Assembly: GCA_900548895.1 (NCBI GenBank)
Contig: URLZ01000015.1
Location: 1-53,035 of the forward strand
Direction: 5' to 3'
Origin: an uncultured Akkermansia sp.
GTDB lineage: Bacteria; Verrucomicrobiota; Verrucomicrobiia; Verrucomicrobiales; Akkermansiaceae
Length of the DNA: 53,035 nt
Positions 8,205 through 18,200 of this stretch are shown here, piece by piece. Both the position numbers and the translations under genes were made by a program. The notes under the pieces are model-generated. The model saw only the letters and a program-made list of their open reading frames with translations. It did no database searches and was not told the DNA's origin. The first letter of the stretch is position 1, and each line of letters opens with the position of its first letter.

Positions 8205-11018
8205 TCAGCTCTTCCCCTGAGCTCGCCCGGACGCGGCGGTTGGCGCGCCCTCATCCCCGGCAGCCGAGCCCGACCCCTCCCTGTGCGCTGTTGAGGGATG
8301 CTCCCCGCTGCGCTCGGCGAAGCGAAGACAATCCGCCGCCGAGACATGGCCGATCACACTGCCGTTGTCCAGCTCGCTGCGATCAGCGCGGAGTCTCAAA
8401 TCGCGGAAGAGCGTCCGCAGATCGCGAATCCCGCCCCAGGTGAACCAGACGGAAAAGACCAGACCGAGCAGGGCCGTGCCCAGAAAAATCGTGATGTAGA
8501 AATACAGGCCCCACCACTCCTCCGGCCAGGGAGCGATGAGATTCCAGACAACAACCCCGACCAGACAGATGAGGAACACGTAGCCGAAGGACCAGAGGAA
8601 GGCCGCCCAAGCAATGAGGCGATCCCCCCGGCTGAAGTGCTCGTCAATGCCCAGCACCCGCTCGCGCAGAAAGCGCCCGAAGCGCCCGCGAGCCGCGCCG
8701 ACGTCACCGCCGCTGCTGTTGCCGTCGCCGTCGTCATGCCCCCTCCCGACCTCCGACTGAAGAGCAGACCCCGACTTGGAAAAACTCGTCGCCTCCCCGC
8801 CCGCCTGAGGAGCCACCCCCGCGGAGGGGGAGCCCTCCGCCGCCCGCGAAGCCCCCGCAGCGGCAGCCTCCTCACCCTCAATGCTCCAAGCCCCGCGGTG
8901 CAGCAGGCGGTCCATATTGAAGGGACGGCGGCAGGTCTTGAGCGAAACGAGAACGAACACCAGCAGCGAAAGCGCGTTGGTGATGAAGAGAATCTCCTGC
9001 GAATTGACGGGGAACTTTTCGGGATTCATCCTCCAGACAATGTAGGGCGAGCACCACGACGTGACGGCATCGAGAAAGGCCCCGACGGGCTCCACCCAGC
9101 CCAGCGACGCCAGAGCGCCGTAAATCTCCGGCCAGAACTTCTGCCCCGCAAAACCCGAGAGCGCGATGAGCGCCCCCGCAATGAGCGCCGCGAAAGCCCC
9201 CTGCGTCGTGCCTCGGCTCCAGTAGAGCCCCAGCGTAATCACCGCCCCGGCGCCCGCCCAGAAGGCCCCGGTAATCGCGAAAAACATGAGGATGAAGTCC
9301 ACCTGAGCAAAGGTGCTGCTGAAGATGAAGGCAAAGGCCGCCACTCCCGCGATGGCCAGTCGCAGCGCCAGCAGCTGCTGGTGCGGCGTCAGCGGCTTGC
9401 GGCAGAGCGGCAGCACGAAATCCTGCACGAGGATGCTGCCCCAGGAGTGCAGGTAAGACGTATCGGTGGAGATCAACAGAAAAATCATCAGCGCGCAGAA
9501 AATGCCGATCAGCCCCTCCGGCAGCATGTGCTTGAGCGCCACCGACACCGTCATCTGGCTGTAAATCGTCGCGAAACTGCGGCCCTCATCCGTCAGCAAG
9601 CGCGCGTCGGACGCCCCGTCCGCGCCGTTGACCGGCACCGAGAGCACCGACTTGGCCGTGCGCAGAAAGGGATCCTCCCCGAGCCGATCCTCCGCCAGCA
9701 CGCTCCCCGCACCGTTGCCCGGCCCTTTGACGTCCGCCTTGCCGCCGGACGACGTGCCGCCGTCCGGCGCGGCTCCGGCCTCGGCAGCCGCCAGACCCTC
9801 GGAGACCAATACCGCCGGCGCGGAGGCCGCCGTCAACTCGGCCGGCGAGGCCGCGGTGGCGACCTGAGCCACCGGAGCTACCGAGGATGCCGTGGATGCT
9901 GCGCCCTTTGCGGCCGTCGGCGCTGCCGTGGCCGGCGCCTCGGAAAGCCCCCCATCCCCCGCCTCCGCAGCCGGAGCCAGAGCCGCGAAGCGGGCGCAGA
10001 GCTCGCCCGCGTGCGCGGGAGCCACATCGTGAGCCACGCGCGAAGCCAGCTCGCGGCGCAGCTCGTGGGCCTCATCGGCGAAATCGCGACCGTGCAGGTA
10101 GGTGAGCGCCGCAATGGCGAGGATGACACTCATCCACTTGTAAAACTGGGCGCGCCACGTGCCGAGCAAATTGCCCATCCGCGCCTCGTGAGCGCTGCGC
10201 GCCGAGCTGTTGAAGCCCTGCGTGCCGCCCCAGGAAAGGCGGCCGAGAAACATCCCCGTGATGCCGACAAAGACGTAAAAGGCGTTGAAATCCCGCAGAT
10301 TCTCGATCTCGAAGGGATTGAGCAGACTGTGCCCCGCCTCCCCCGAGCTGAGAACGGGCATCACCTGCGTGCCCCAGTCAAAGCGCCAGAGAATGAAGGC
10401 GAGAATGAGCAGATACATCGGGTAGCTGAAGAGCCCCTGAACGCAATCCGTGACGAGCACCGTCACCTGCCCGCCCAGCAGCGTGATGAGCAGCGCCGCA
10501 CCGAGAAAGAGCGCCATCACGAGCTGAAAACTCGGCAGCGCCCAGCCCCCGAGCTCCACATAGCCCGGCAAATCGAGATAATAGATGAGAAAGCGCGCCC
10601 CGACGGCGGGAAAAATCGCGTAGTTGATGATGCCCGAGACCGATTGAATCACCGCCGCCGTCACACGGAACGAGCGGCTGAAGCGCATCTCGAAAAACTG
10701 CCCCATCGTCATGGCCCGCGTCTCGCGGAAGCGATAGGTGCAGAAGCCTGTCAGCCCCAGCACAAAACCGACGGGCAGGTAGAGCATCTCCCAGAACGCA
10801 TAACCCAGCCCCGAGCGATAATAGGCCTCCGTCGCCGCCACAACCGTGATGAGCCCCATGCCGGCCATCTCGGAGGCGACGGACATCACATAGCGCCCGC
10901 CCACGCGCCCCGCGCTCAGAAAGTCCGCCACGCCGCGCTGGTAGCGCTGCGCCCAGAGAGCACAGCCCAGCACGACGAGCATCGGGATGAGCATGAGAAT
11001 CCAGTCGAGAGAAGACAT
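8205..11018 (-). CDS. Sodium:solute symporter (SSS family) with low-complexity insertions
   Basis: 937 residues, much longer than the usual 450-650. The SSS fold is clear: DFLSAGRVGGRYVMSVASEM near residue 32 (the Na+-site helix), a run of about 13 hydrophobic helices, and SWGGTQGFNSSARSAHEAR near 270. Between the first and second halves lies an Ala/Pro/Ser/Gly-rich, weakly charged stretch (about residues 340-450). A second low-complexity insertion (about 713-776, Gly/Ser/Asp-rich) precedes two additional membrane helices (about 795-860), followed by a polar tail. Substrate unknown: candidates are sugars, amino acids or carboxylates. It has its own promoter at 11124-11152. No Shine-Dalgarno. 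Confidence 0.85.
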   Translation of the reverse strand: MSSLDWILMLIPMLVVLGCALWAQRYQRGVADFLSAGRVGGRYVMSVASEMAGMGLITVVAATEAYYRSGLGYAFWEMLYLPVGFVLGLTGFCTYRFRETRAMTMGQFFEMRFSRSFRVTAAVIQSVSGIINYAIFPAVGARFLIYYLDLPGYVELGGWALPSFQLVMALFLGAALLITLLGGQVTVLVTDCVQGLFSYPMYLLILAFILWRFDWGTQVMPVLSSGEAGHSLLNPFEIENLRDFNAFYVFVGITGMFLGRLSWGGTQGFNSSARSAHEARMGNLLGTWRAQFYKWMSVILAIAALTYLHGRDFADEAHELRRELASRVAHDVAPAHAGELCARFAALAPAAEAGDGGLSEAPATAAPTAAKGAASTASSVAPVAQVATAASPAELTAASAPAVLVSEGLAAAEAGAAPDGGTSSGGKADVKGPGNGAGSVLAEDRLGEDPFLRTAKSVLSVPVNGADGASDARLLTDEGRSFATIYSQMTVSVALKHMLPEGLIGIFCALMIFLLISTDTSYLHSWGSILVQDFVLPLCRKPLTPHQQLLALRLAIAGVAAFAFIFSSTFAQVDFILMFFAITGAFWAGAGAVITLGLYWSRGTTQGAFAALIAGALIALSGFAGQKFWPEIYGALASLGWVEPVGAFLDAVTSWCSPYIVWRMNPEKFPVNSQEILFITNALSLLVFVLVSLKTCRRPFNMDRLLHRGAWSIEGEEAAAAGASRAAEGSPSAGVAPQAGGEATSFSKSGSALQSEVGRGHDDGDGNSSGGDVGAARGRFGRFLRERVLGIDEHFSRGDRLIAWAAFLWSFGYVFLICLVGVVVWNLIAPWPEEWWGLYFYITIFLGTALLGLVFSVWFTWGGIRDLRTLFRDLRLRADRSELDNGSVIGHVSAADCLRFAERSGEHPSTAHREGSGSAAGDEGAPTAASGRAQGKS

Positions 11019-11123
11019 GAGGCAAGATGGAGGAGCCGGCGGAGAAGGGAGGAGAGAGGACGGCGCCCGCCGAGACCGTCACAGCAGCGGCAGCCGCCCG
11101 AGACGCGCACACCCCGCGATTAT

Positions 11124-11152
11124 TTTATAGCACCCGGAGCGCCGAATGTAAA
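11124..11152 (-). promoter_or_regulatory. Promoter of the sodium:solute symporter
   Basis: Minus strand: -35 TTTACA (11147-11152), 17-bp spacer, -10 TATAAA (11124-11129). The leader would be roughly 100 nt. Confidence 0.7.
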
Positions 11153-11398
11153 GCTCAACACGCCACCAAGCCGCCCTCTGCCGCAGCAGCAGGCCGCATC
11201 AGTCCCTCGATCGGCGTGGAAGCGGGACAGAAGAGCTGAAGTCAAGCGCAAGCCGAGACTCCCGGCCCGAGCTCGCTCCCAACCCGCAGACGGCTCGTGC
11301 AGATGAACCTCGTGCCGCTGCGGGCCTGCGACGAGGCCTCCCCATGAGAGCGGAACTCGCGGCGGCTCAGGGCTCCGGAAGACGCCGGGTAGGAGCAA

Positions 11399-11440
11399 CG
11401 CTTCGCCCGCGGCGCGGGGAAGGGCACCGCGGGCGAAGCG
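11399..11440 (-). terminator. Perfect 14-bp hairpin after the first Sel1 gene
   Basis: CGCTTCGCCCGCGG pairs with its exact complement across a 14-nt loop, about 40 nt past the stop codon. There is no T-tract, so it is a weak intrinsic terminator or an mRNA 3' stabiliser. The core closely resembles the terminator of the second Sel1 gene. Confidence 0.55.
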
Positions 11441-11477
11441 AGCCGAAGGCTGAAACCTCACGGAGCAAGGGGCCTCC

Positions 11478-14400
11478 TCAGAGCTTGCCCGGGAACTGCG
11501 GCAGGGCACCCTTGGCACCCTCCTGCGGCGGCACAAAACCCTGATCCACGGCTTTGCTCATCCACTCGAAGCCTTTGCTGACATCCTTTTCAACACCGAG
11601 CCCCTCGCTGTAGAAATACCCGAGAAGGTACTGGGCCGCGGCATCTCCCTTCTCTGCGGACAGACGGATCCACCGCGCGGCCTCAGCGGGGTCCTTCGCC
11701 ACGCCTTCGCCGGTGAGATAGCTGAGCCCGAGCAAGCGCTGCGCCTCAACATTGCCCTGTTCCGCCGCCCTGCGGAACCATCGCGCGGCTTCGGCAGGAT
11801 CCTTCGCCACTCCCGTACCCCCTTGGTACAAGAGACCGAGATTGCGCTGCGCAACATCGTCTCCCTGTTCCGCCGCCAGGCGGGTCCAGCGTGCCGCTTC
11901 AGCCACATCCTTCTCCACGCCGTAACCATTCAAGTAACAGGCACCGAGATTGCGCTGCGCTTCTGAATACCCCTGTTCAGCGGACTTGCGGAACCAGCGC
12001 CGGGCCTCGGCGGCATCCTTCCCGACACCGTAACCGTTCACATAGCAGAAGGCGAGGTAGCATTGCGCCTCCGCATTCCCCTGTTCAGCCGCTTTTCGGA
12101 ACCATCGCGCGGCTTCCGCTTCATCCTTCCCGGCACCTTTGCCGGTCATGTAGCAGACACCGAGATTGTACTGTGACTCGGCATCCCCTTGCTCGGCAGC
12201 TTTGCGGAACCACCTCGCTGCCTCGGCCGCATCTTCGTCGACGCCGCAACCGGTCAGGTAACAGGCGCCGAGATGGCGCTGAGCCGCAGCATCCCCCCGC
12301 TCCGCAGCCTTGCGGAACCACTTCACCGCCTCAGCTGCATCCTCGCCGACACCGAAATCGGTCAGGTAACAGACGCCGAGATTGCGCTGGGCCGCCGCAT
12401 CCCCCTGCTCAGCAGCCTTGCGGAACCACTTCACCGCCTCAGCCGCATCCTCGCCGATGCCGCAACCACTCAGGTAACAGACGCCGAGATTGCGCTGGGC
12501 CGCAGCATCTCCCTGCTCGGCCGCTTTGCGGAACCACTTCACAGCCTCGGCCGCATCCTTGTCGACGCCCCAAGCGCTCAGGTAACAGGCGCCGAGATTG
12601 CGCTGGGCCGCCGCATCCCCCTGCTCGGCAGCCTTGCGGAACCACTTCATCGCCTCAGCCTCATTCTCGTCGATGCCGCAACCGGCCAGGTAACAGGAGC
12701 CAAGATTGCACTGAGCCACCGCATCCCCCTGCTCGGCCGCTTTGCGGAACCAGCGCACGGCCTCTGCCTCATCCTTCTCCACTCCGAAGCCCTTCAAGTA
12801 ATAGACGCCGAGATTGAACTGAGAGTTGGCATCTCCTTGCTCGGCCGCATAGCGGAACCAGCGCGCCGCCTCAGCCGCATCTTTCTCCACCCCTTCACCA
12901 AGCTGATAACAAGAAGCGAGAGACCGCTGCGCCTCCCTGTGTCCCTGCTCAGCCGCCTTGCGAAACCAGCGCGCCGCTTCTGCCTCATCCTTCTCCACCC
13001 CGGTGGCTTTCAGGTAACAGACCCCGAGATTGTATTGTGACTCGGCATCACCTTGCTCGGCCGCCCTGCGGAACCAGCGCGCCGCCTCTCCCTCATCTTT
13101 CTCCACCCCGTTGCCGAAATACAAACTGAGAGCAAGGGCGCGCTGCGCCGCGACATGGCCCAGCTCAGCGGCATTGCGGAACCAGTGGGCGGCCTCTGCC
13201 GCATCCTTCTCCACGCCCACACCGTCGAGGTAACAGACCCCGAGATTGTGCAGAGACTCAGCATCACCTTGCTCGGCCGCCTTGCGGAACCAGCGCGCCG
13301 CCGTCGCCTCATCCTTCTCCACGCCCGCACCGTTGAGGTAACAGATGCCGAGGTCGTGCTGCGCCTCGGCATGTCCCTGACCAGCAGCCCGGCGGAACCA
13401 GCGCGCGGCCTCCGCCGCATCCTTCATCACGCCGTCGCCGCCATAGTAACGGACGCCGAGAGCATACTGCGCCTCAGCATGTCCCTGTTCGGCGGCCTTG
13501 CGGAACCAGTGCGCCGCCTCCGCCGCATCCTTCTCAACGCCCATACCGTCGAGGTAGCAGAGACCGAGGCGACACTGCGCCTCATCATCCCCCTGATCGG
13601 CAGCCTTGCGGAACCAACGCGCCGCCTCCGCCGCATCCTGCACCGCGCCCTCGCCGTTCAAGTGGCAGATGCCGAGATAGCACTGCGCCTCAGCATGACC
13701 CTGATCGGCAGCCTTGCGGAACCAGAGCACGGCCTCCGCCGGATCTCGATTCACCCCCACCCCTTTCAGGTAACAGCTCCCGAGATTGCACTGTGCCGCG
13801 GCCTCGCCTTGCTCCGCGGCTTGGCGGAAGCGGCTCACCGCCTCCGCCGGATCCTTCTCCATCCCCTCGCCGACATCGCGATAAGCCCTCAGCGCTTCCC
13901 GTGCCGACTCCTCTCCCTGCTCAGCCGCCATGCGGAACCAGCGCACCGCCTCCGCCGCATCCTTCTCCACGCCCGTGCCGTTGTGATAACAGGCGCCGAG
14001 ATTGAACTGCGCCTCAGCATCCCCCTGTTCGGCGGCCTTTCGGAACCAGCGCGCGGCCTCCGCCGCATTTTTCTCCACCCCCTTGCCGGAATAATAACAG
14101 AGCGCAAGCTTGAGCTGCGCCTCCACATTCCCCTGCTCAGCAGCCTTACGGAACCAGCTCGCGGCTGCTGCCACATCCCTCTCGACACCCGTACCGTCAA
14201 GGTAACAGACGCCGAGATTGTGCTGAGCCTCGGCATTCCCTTGCTCCGCAGCCTTGCGAACCCAGCGGACAGCCTCCGCCGCCTCCTGACCCTCGGCCAG
14301 AAGGCAGGCCCCGATCGCGTTAGCGGCCCGAGCATCTCCTTGCTCCGCCGCCAGCGAGAACCAGTGTCGAGCCGTCTCGTAGGACTGCGGAACACCCTGT

Positions 14401-14798
14401 CCCCTCATGTATGCCTGACCCAAGGACAATTGAGCCATGAGATGGCCCAATTCGGCGGACTGCCGGAAAAATCGGATGGCCTCCGTCTGCGATTGTTTGA
14501 CGCCCACCCCCTCGCGGTAACAGAGCCCCAGCGTGTGGAGCGCCCCGGCATCGTTCTGCTCGGCGGCCTGGCGCAGCCACTTCATCGCCTGTGACGTATC
14601 ACGCGCCACCCCCTCGCCGATGAGGTAACAGCGGCCGAGGCGCGCCTGCGCCGCAGCATCTCCGGCCTCGGCTTTCGATTGAAGATCTGGAAGATCCGCC
14701 GCGAGCGGCGGAGTGGCGGCGGGGGGCTCCTCAGCCGAGCAGGGAGCAAGCATCAGCATGGCCGCACAGGCAGCAAAAGCATATCGTGGAATGTCCAT
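11478..14798 (-). CDS. Giant secreted Sel1-repeat protein, 29 repeats
   Basis: 1106 residues. An N-terminal signal peptide (hydrophobic stretch to about residue 20, likely cleavage after Ser-Ala near 22) is followed by a Pro/Ala linker. A conserved lead-in DLQSKAEAGDAAAQARLGRC comes next, then 29 Sel1-like repeats of 36 residues, each like 'AEAQYNLGVCYLxGxGVEKD' plus 'AEAARWFRKAAEQGD'. It ends in an 18-residue tail containing PPQE and FPGKL. Sel1 solenoids are alpha/alpha TPR-like scaffolds for protein-protein interaction. An export signal implies a periplasmic or surface scaffold. I chose the ATG at 14796-14798 because the upstream extension carries the promoter. It is a paralogue of the neighbouring 15251-18907 gene. 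Confidence 0.9.
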   Translation of the reverse strand: MDIPRYAFAACAAMLMLAPCSAEEPPAATPPLAADLPDLQSKAEAGDAAAQARLGRCYLIGEGVARDTSQAMKWLRQAAEQNDAGALHTLGLCYREGVGVKQSQTEAIRFFRQSAELGHLMAQLSLGQAYMRGQGVPQSYETARHWFSLAAEQGDARAANAIGACLLAEGQEAAEAVRWVRKAAEQGNAEAQHNLGVCYLDGTGVERDVAAAASWFRKAAEQGNVEAQLKLALCYYSGKGVEKNAAEAARWFRKAAEQGDAEAQFNLGACYHNGTGVEKDAAEAVRWFRMAAEQGEESAREALRAYRDVGEGMEKDPAEAVSRFRQAAEQGEAAAQCNLGSCYLKGVGVNRDPAEAVLWFRKAADQGHAEAQCYLGICHLNGEGAVQDAAEAARWFRKAADQGDDEAQCRLGLCYLDGMGVEKDAAEAAHWFRKAAEQGHAEAQYALGVRYYGGDGVMKDAAEAARWFRRAAGQGHAEAQHDLGICYLNGAGVEKDEATAARWFRKAAEQGDAESLHNLGVCYLDGVGVEKDAAEAAHWFRNAAELGHVAAQRALALSLYFGNGVEKDEGEAARWFRRAAEQGDAESQYNLGVCYLKATGVEKDEAEAARWFRKAAEQGHREAQRSLASCYQLGEGVEKDAAEAARWFRYAAEQGDANSQFNLGVYYLKGFGVEKDEAEAVRWFRKAAEQGDAVAQCNLGSCYLAGCGIDENEAEAMKWFRKAAEQGDAAAQRNLGACYLSAWGVDKDAAEAVKWFRKAAEQGDAAAQRNLGVCYLSGCGIGEDAAEAVKWFRKAAEQGDAAAQRNLGVCYLTDFGVGEDAAEAVKWFRKAAERGDAAAQRHLGACYLTGCGVDEDAAEAARWFRKAAEQGDAESQYNLGVCYMTGKGAGKDEAEAARWFRKAAEQGNAEAQCYLAFCYVNGYGVGKDAAEARRWFRKSAEQGYSEAQRNLGACYLNGYGVEKDVAEAARWTRLAAEQGDDVAQRNLGLLYQGGTGVAKDPAEAARWFRRAAEQGNVEAQRLLGLSYLTGEGVAKDPAEAARWIRLSAEKGDAAAQYLLGYFYSEGLGVEKDVSKGFEWMSKAVDQGFVPPQEGAKGALPQFPGKL
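11535..14657 (-). repeat. Array of 29 Sel1-coding 108-bp repeats
   Basis: Tandem 108-bp units encode 36-residue Sel1 repeats; one unit (the fourth) is shorter by three residues. Units 20-23 (about 12180-12610) are nearly identical at DNA level, pointing to recent duplication. Confidence 0.9.
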
Positions 14799-14887
14799 AG
14801 GCGGTGGATCTCGTTGTGAGAAGGAAAGCCTGCCGATCCGGACGGCGCTGTCGCGACAAGACGCTGGATATACGGCGAGCTTCTCGT

Positions 14888-14930
14888 ATCTTAGGGGACG
14901 GACGCGCAGCTTGTCAAGCCCCATTCGTTA
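14888..14930 (-). promoter_or_regulatory. Promoter and upstream motif of the first Sel1 gene
   Basis: Minus strand: upstream box TAACGAAT (14923-14930), -35 TTGACA (14912-14917), 18-bp spacer, -10 TAAGAT (14888-14893). The same upstream box, its distance to the -35 and the 18-bp spacer recur at the second Sel1 gene. Confidence 0.75.
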
Positions 14931-15167
14931 GTTTTTTTGCCGGTGCGCCGCCGGCTGCAGTTCGCTCCGCAGGTCGCCTCCCCCTGCCGGAGGATGATCC
15001 ATGCGGGCGCCGAGGTAACGAGAGGGGCAGGGGGCCGCTGCTCCCCGCTCCCGAATGCCCTCCTCGCCCTCGCGTGCCCTCGCACCTCGGAGGGCGCGCC
15101 CTCCCGCGCAGAGGCCCCCGCGTGAGATGGCTCGCGGAGATGCGGAACACGCGAAGCTCGGGGCCTG

Positions 15168-15203
15168 AGAAAAAGCCCGCGGCGCCGGGAAGGGCGCCGC
15201 GGG
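15168..15203 (-). terminator. Intrinsic terminator of the second Sel1 gene
   Basis: Minus strand: an 11-bp perfect stem CCCGCGGCGCC / GGCGCCGCGGG around loop CTTCCC, then C and TTTTT. It lies about 48 nt after the stop codon. Confidence 0.8.
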
Positions 15204-15250
15204 GAGAAGTCGGGGTCGGAGGGAAATGCTCACCGAGCGGGAGCTCCCCC

Positions 15251-18200
15251 TCAGGGCATGCCCGGGAAAGTCGGCGGGACGCCCTCAAGGGGCTCCTGCG
15301 GCGGCTCATAGCCTTGATCCGCGGCCTTGCTCATCCACTCGAACCCGGTGGCTGCGTCCGCCTCAACGCCTAATCCGTTGCAGTAGAAATAACCGAGGTA
15401 ATACTGCGCCACGGCATCACCCTTCTCAGCCGCCATGCGAACCCATCGCACGGCTTCGGCCGGATCCTTCTCGACGCCTATCCCCATATGGTAATAGAGA
15501 CCGAGATTGCGCTGCGCCGCGACGTTACCCAGTTGAGCTGCCTTGCGGATCCATCGCGCGGCTTCAGCTTCATCCTTCTCCACGCCGCAACTGTACAAGT
15601 AACAGGCGGAGATGTTGCGCATCGCGTCCGAATGCCCCTGCTCAGCCGACTTGTGAAGCAGGCGCAGAGCCTCAGCTTCATCCTTCTCCACTCCCATGCC
15701 TTCCAGGTAGCAGACCGCGAGATCGCATTGCGCTGACGCGTGACCTTGGTCAGCGGCCTTGCGCAACCATCGCACGGCCTCAGCCTCATCCTTCTCCACG
15801 CCGTAGCCAAGCAGATAGCCGCCGCCGAGTTTGTACTGCGCCTCAGCATCTCCCTGCTCGGCCGCCTTGCGGAATCGGCGGATTTTCGCAGCAGGGTCCC
15901 CGTCGTCTTCGGCATCCTCATAGGCAAGCAGTTTGTTCTGCGCCTCAGTATGTCCCTGAGCCGCGGCCATGCGGAGCCAGCGCTGAGACTCCTCCACGTT
16001 TTTCTCCACACCCTCCCCATTGTGGTAACAGACGCCGAGATTGTGCTGAGCCTCAGCATCCCCCTGCTCGGCCGCCTTGCGGGTCCAGCTCACGGTTGCC
16101 GTGGCATCCTTCTCCACACCGTAGCCTTGGGAGTAATAGAAGCCGAGCACGCGCTGAGACTCCGCGTCCCCCTGCTCAGCGGCCATGCGGAACCAGCGCG
16201 CGGACTCCTTTGCATCCTCCTCGACGCCTATGCCTTCTCGGTAACAGAGGCCGAGCGCGCGCTGAGCCTCAACAAAGCCCTGCTCAGCAGCCTTGCGAAT
16301 CCATCGCACGGCCTCGCCCTCGTCTTTCGCTACACCATCACCCTCTTTGTAAGCGACCCCGAGATTGTACTGAGCCTCGGCATACCCCTGATCCGCCGCT
16401 TTTCGGGACCAGCGGACAGCCTCCGCTGCATCCTTCTCCACGCCCGTGCCTTTATAATAACAGTTTCCGAGACTGTACTGAGCCTCGGCAAAGCCTTGCT
16501 CAGCAGCCTTGCGAATCCATCGCACGGCCACGGCCTCGTCTTTCTCCACGCCGTCACCCTGTTTGTAAGAGAGCCCGAGATTGTACTGGGCCGGGGCATA
16601 TCCCTGCTCAGCAGCCCTGCGGAACCATCGCACGGCCTCCGCCGAGTTTTTCTCCACGCCGTAACCCTTATCGTAACAGACGCCGAGATTGTGCTGTGCC
16701 GCAGCATATCCCTGCTCGGCGGCCTTGCGTAACCATCGCACGGCCTCCGCCGGATCCTTCTCCACTCCCTCACCGCTCAGGTAGCAGCCGCCGAGGTTGC
16801 ACTGTGCCTCAGCATTCCCCTTCTCAGCCTCTTCACGCAGACGGCGCAGGGTTTCAGCCGGATTCGCCTCCGACCCCTCGGCGGTGTGCCCGGAGGCGTC
16901 AAGGATGTTCTGAGCCTCAGCATACCCCTGATCAGCGGCTTTTCGTAACCAGCGGACAGCCTCCGTCGGGTCTTTCTCCACGCCGAAACCGTTTATGTAA
17001 CAGGCGCCAAGATTGTACTGGGCCGAGGCATCTCCCTGCTCGGCGGCCTTGCGGAACCAGCGGACAGCCTCCGCCGAGTCTTTCTCCACGCCGAAACCGT
17101 TTATGTAGCAGATGCCGAGGTTGTACTGCGCCTCGGCATCCCCCTGCTCGGCGGCTTGTCTGGTCCATCGTATGGCCTCCGCCGGATCTTTCTCTACACC
17201 TGTACCCGTCTGGTACATGAAAGCGAGCTTGCTCTGAGCCTCGGCGTAACCCTGTTCAGCAGACTTGCGTAACCATCTCGCGGCTTCCTCCGGATCCTTC
17301 TCCATGCCGTATCCGGTGAAATAGTAGACGCCAAGATTGTACTGCGCCCCAGCATGGCCTTGCTCGGCTGCCTTGCGAGTCCAGCGCGCGGCTTCAGCCG
17401 CATCCTTCTTCACCCCATTACCCTCGTAATAACAGCAACTGAGGTCGTATTGCGCCTCCGCAAACCCTTGTTCGGCGGCCTTGCGGAACCAGCAGGCAGC
17501 CTCCGCCGAGTCTTTCTCCACACCCGTACCTTGCAGGAAGCAGCCGCCAAGGGCGTACTGCGCCTTCGCATACCCCTGCTCGGCTGCCTTGCGGAACCAG
17601 CGCGCGGCCTCCGTCGAGTCTTTCTCCACGCCGAGACCGTTTATGTAGCAGATGCCGAGGTTGCACTGCGCCTCAGCATACCCCTGCTCGGCGGCTTGGC
17701 GGATCCATCGTATGGCCTCCGCCGGATCTTTCTCTACTCCCGTACCCGCATGGTACATGAAACCGAGCTTGCTCTGAGCCTTGGCGTAACCCTGTTCAGC
17801 AGACTTGCGTAACCATCTCGCGGCTTCAGCCGCATCCTTCTTCACCCCATTACCCTCGTAATAACAGGAACTGAGGTCGTGTTGCGCCTCCGCAAACCCT
17901 TGTTCGGCGGCCTTGCGGAACCAGCGGACAGCCTCCGCCGAGTCTTTCTCCACACCGTTCCCATCGCGATAACTGACACCAAGATTGTACTGCGCCTTAG
18001 CATGGCCTTGCTCGGCGGCCTTGCGAGTCCAGCGCGCGGCTTCAGCCGCATCCTTCTTCACCCCATTACCATCGTGATAACAGCAACTGAGGTCGTGTTG
18101 CGCCTCCGCATACCCCTGCTCGGCAGCTTTTCGGAACCAGCGGACAGCCTCCGCCGGATCCATTTCCACTCCGAGTCCCTTGATGTAACAGACCCCAAGA

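Larger units (their letters stand above)
11019..11477. other. Gap between symporter and first Sel1 gene
   Basis: No gene supported. The gap holds the symporter promoter (11124-11152) and a long perfect hairpin at 11399-11440 that lies just past the Sel1 gene. The remainder is GC-rich without features I recognise. Confidence 0.55.
14799..15250. other. Gap between the two Sel1 genes
   Basis: Holds the promoter of the first Sel1 gene (14888-14917, with the upstream motif at 14923-14930) and the terminator of the second (15168-15203). Remaining sequence is GC-rich and without a supported gene. Confidence 0.55.

Noticed and set aside
8298..11306. Plus-strand frame of 1002 codons over the symporter
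   Set aside because: Arg/Pro/His-rich antisense shadow with no domain; the symporter strand has membrane helices.
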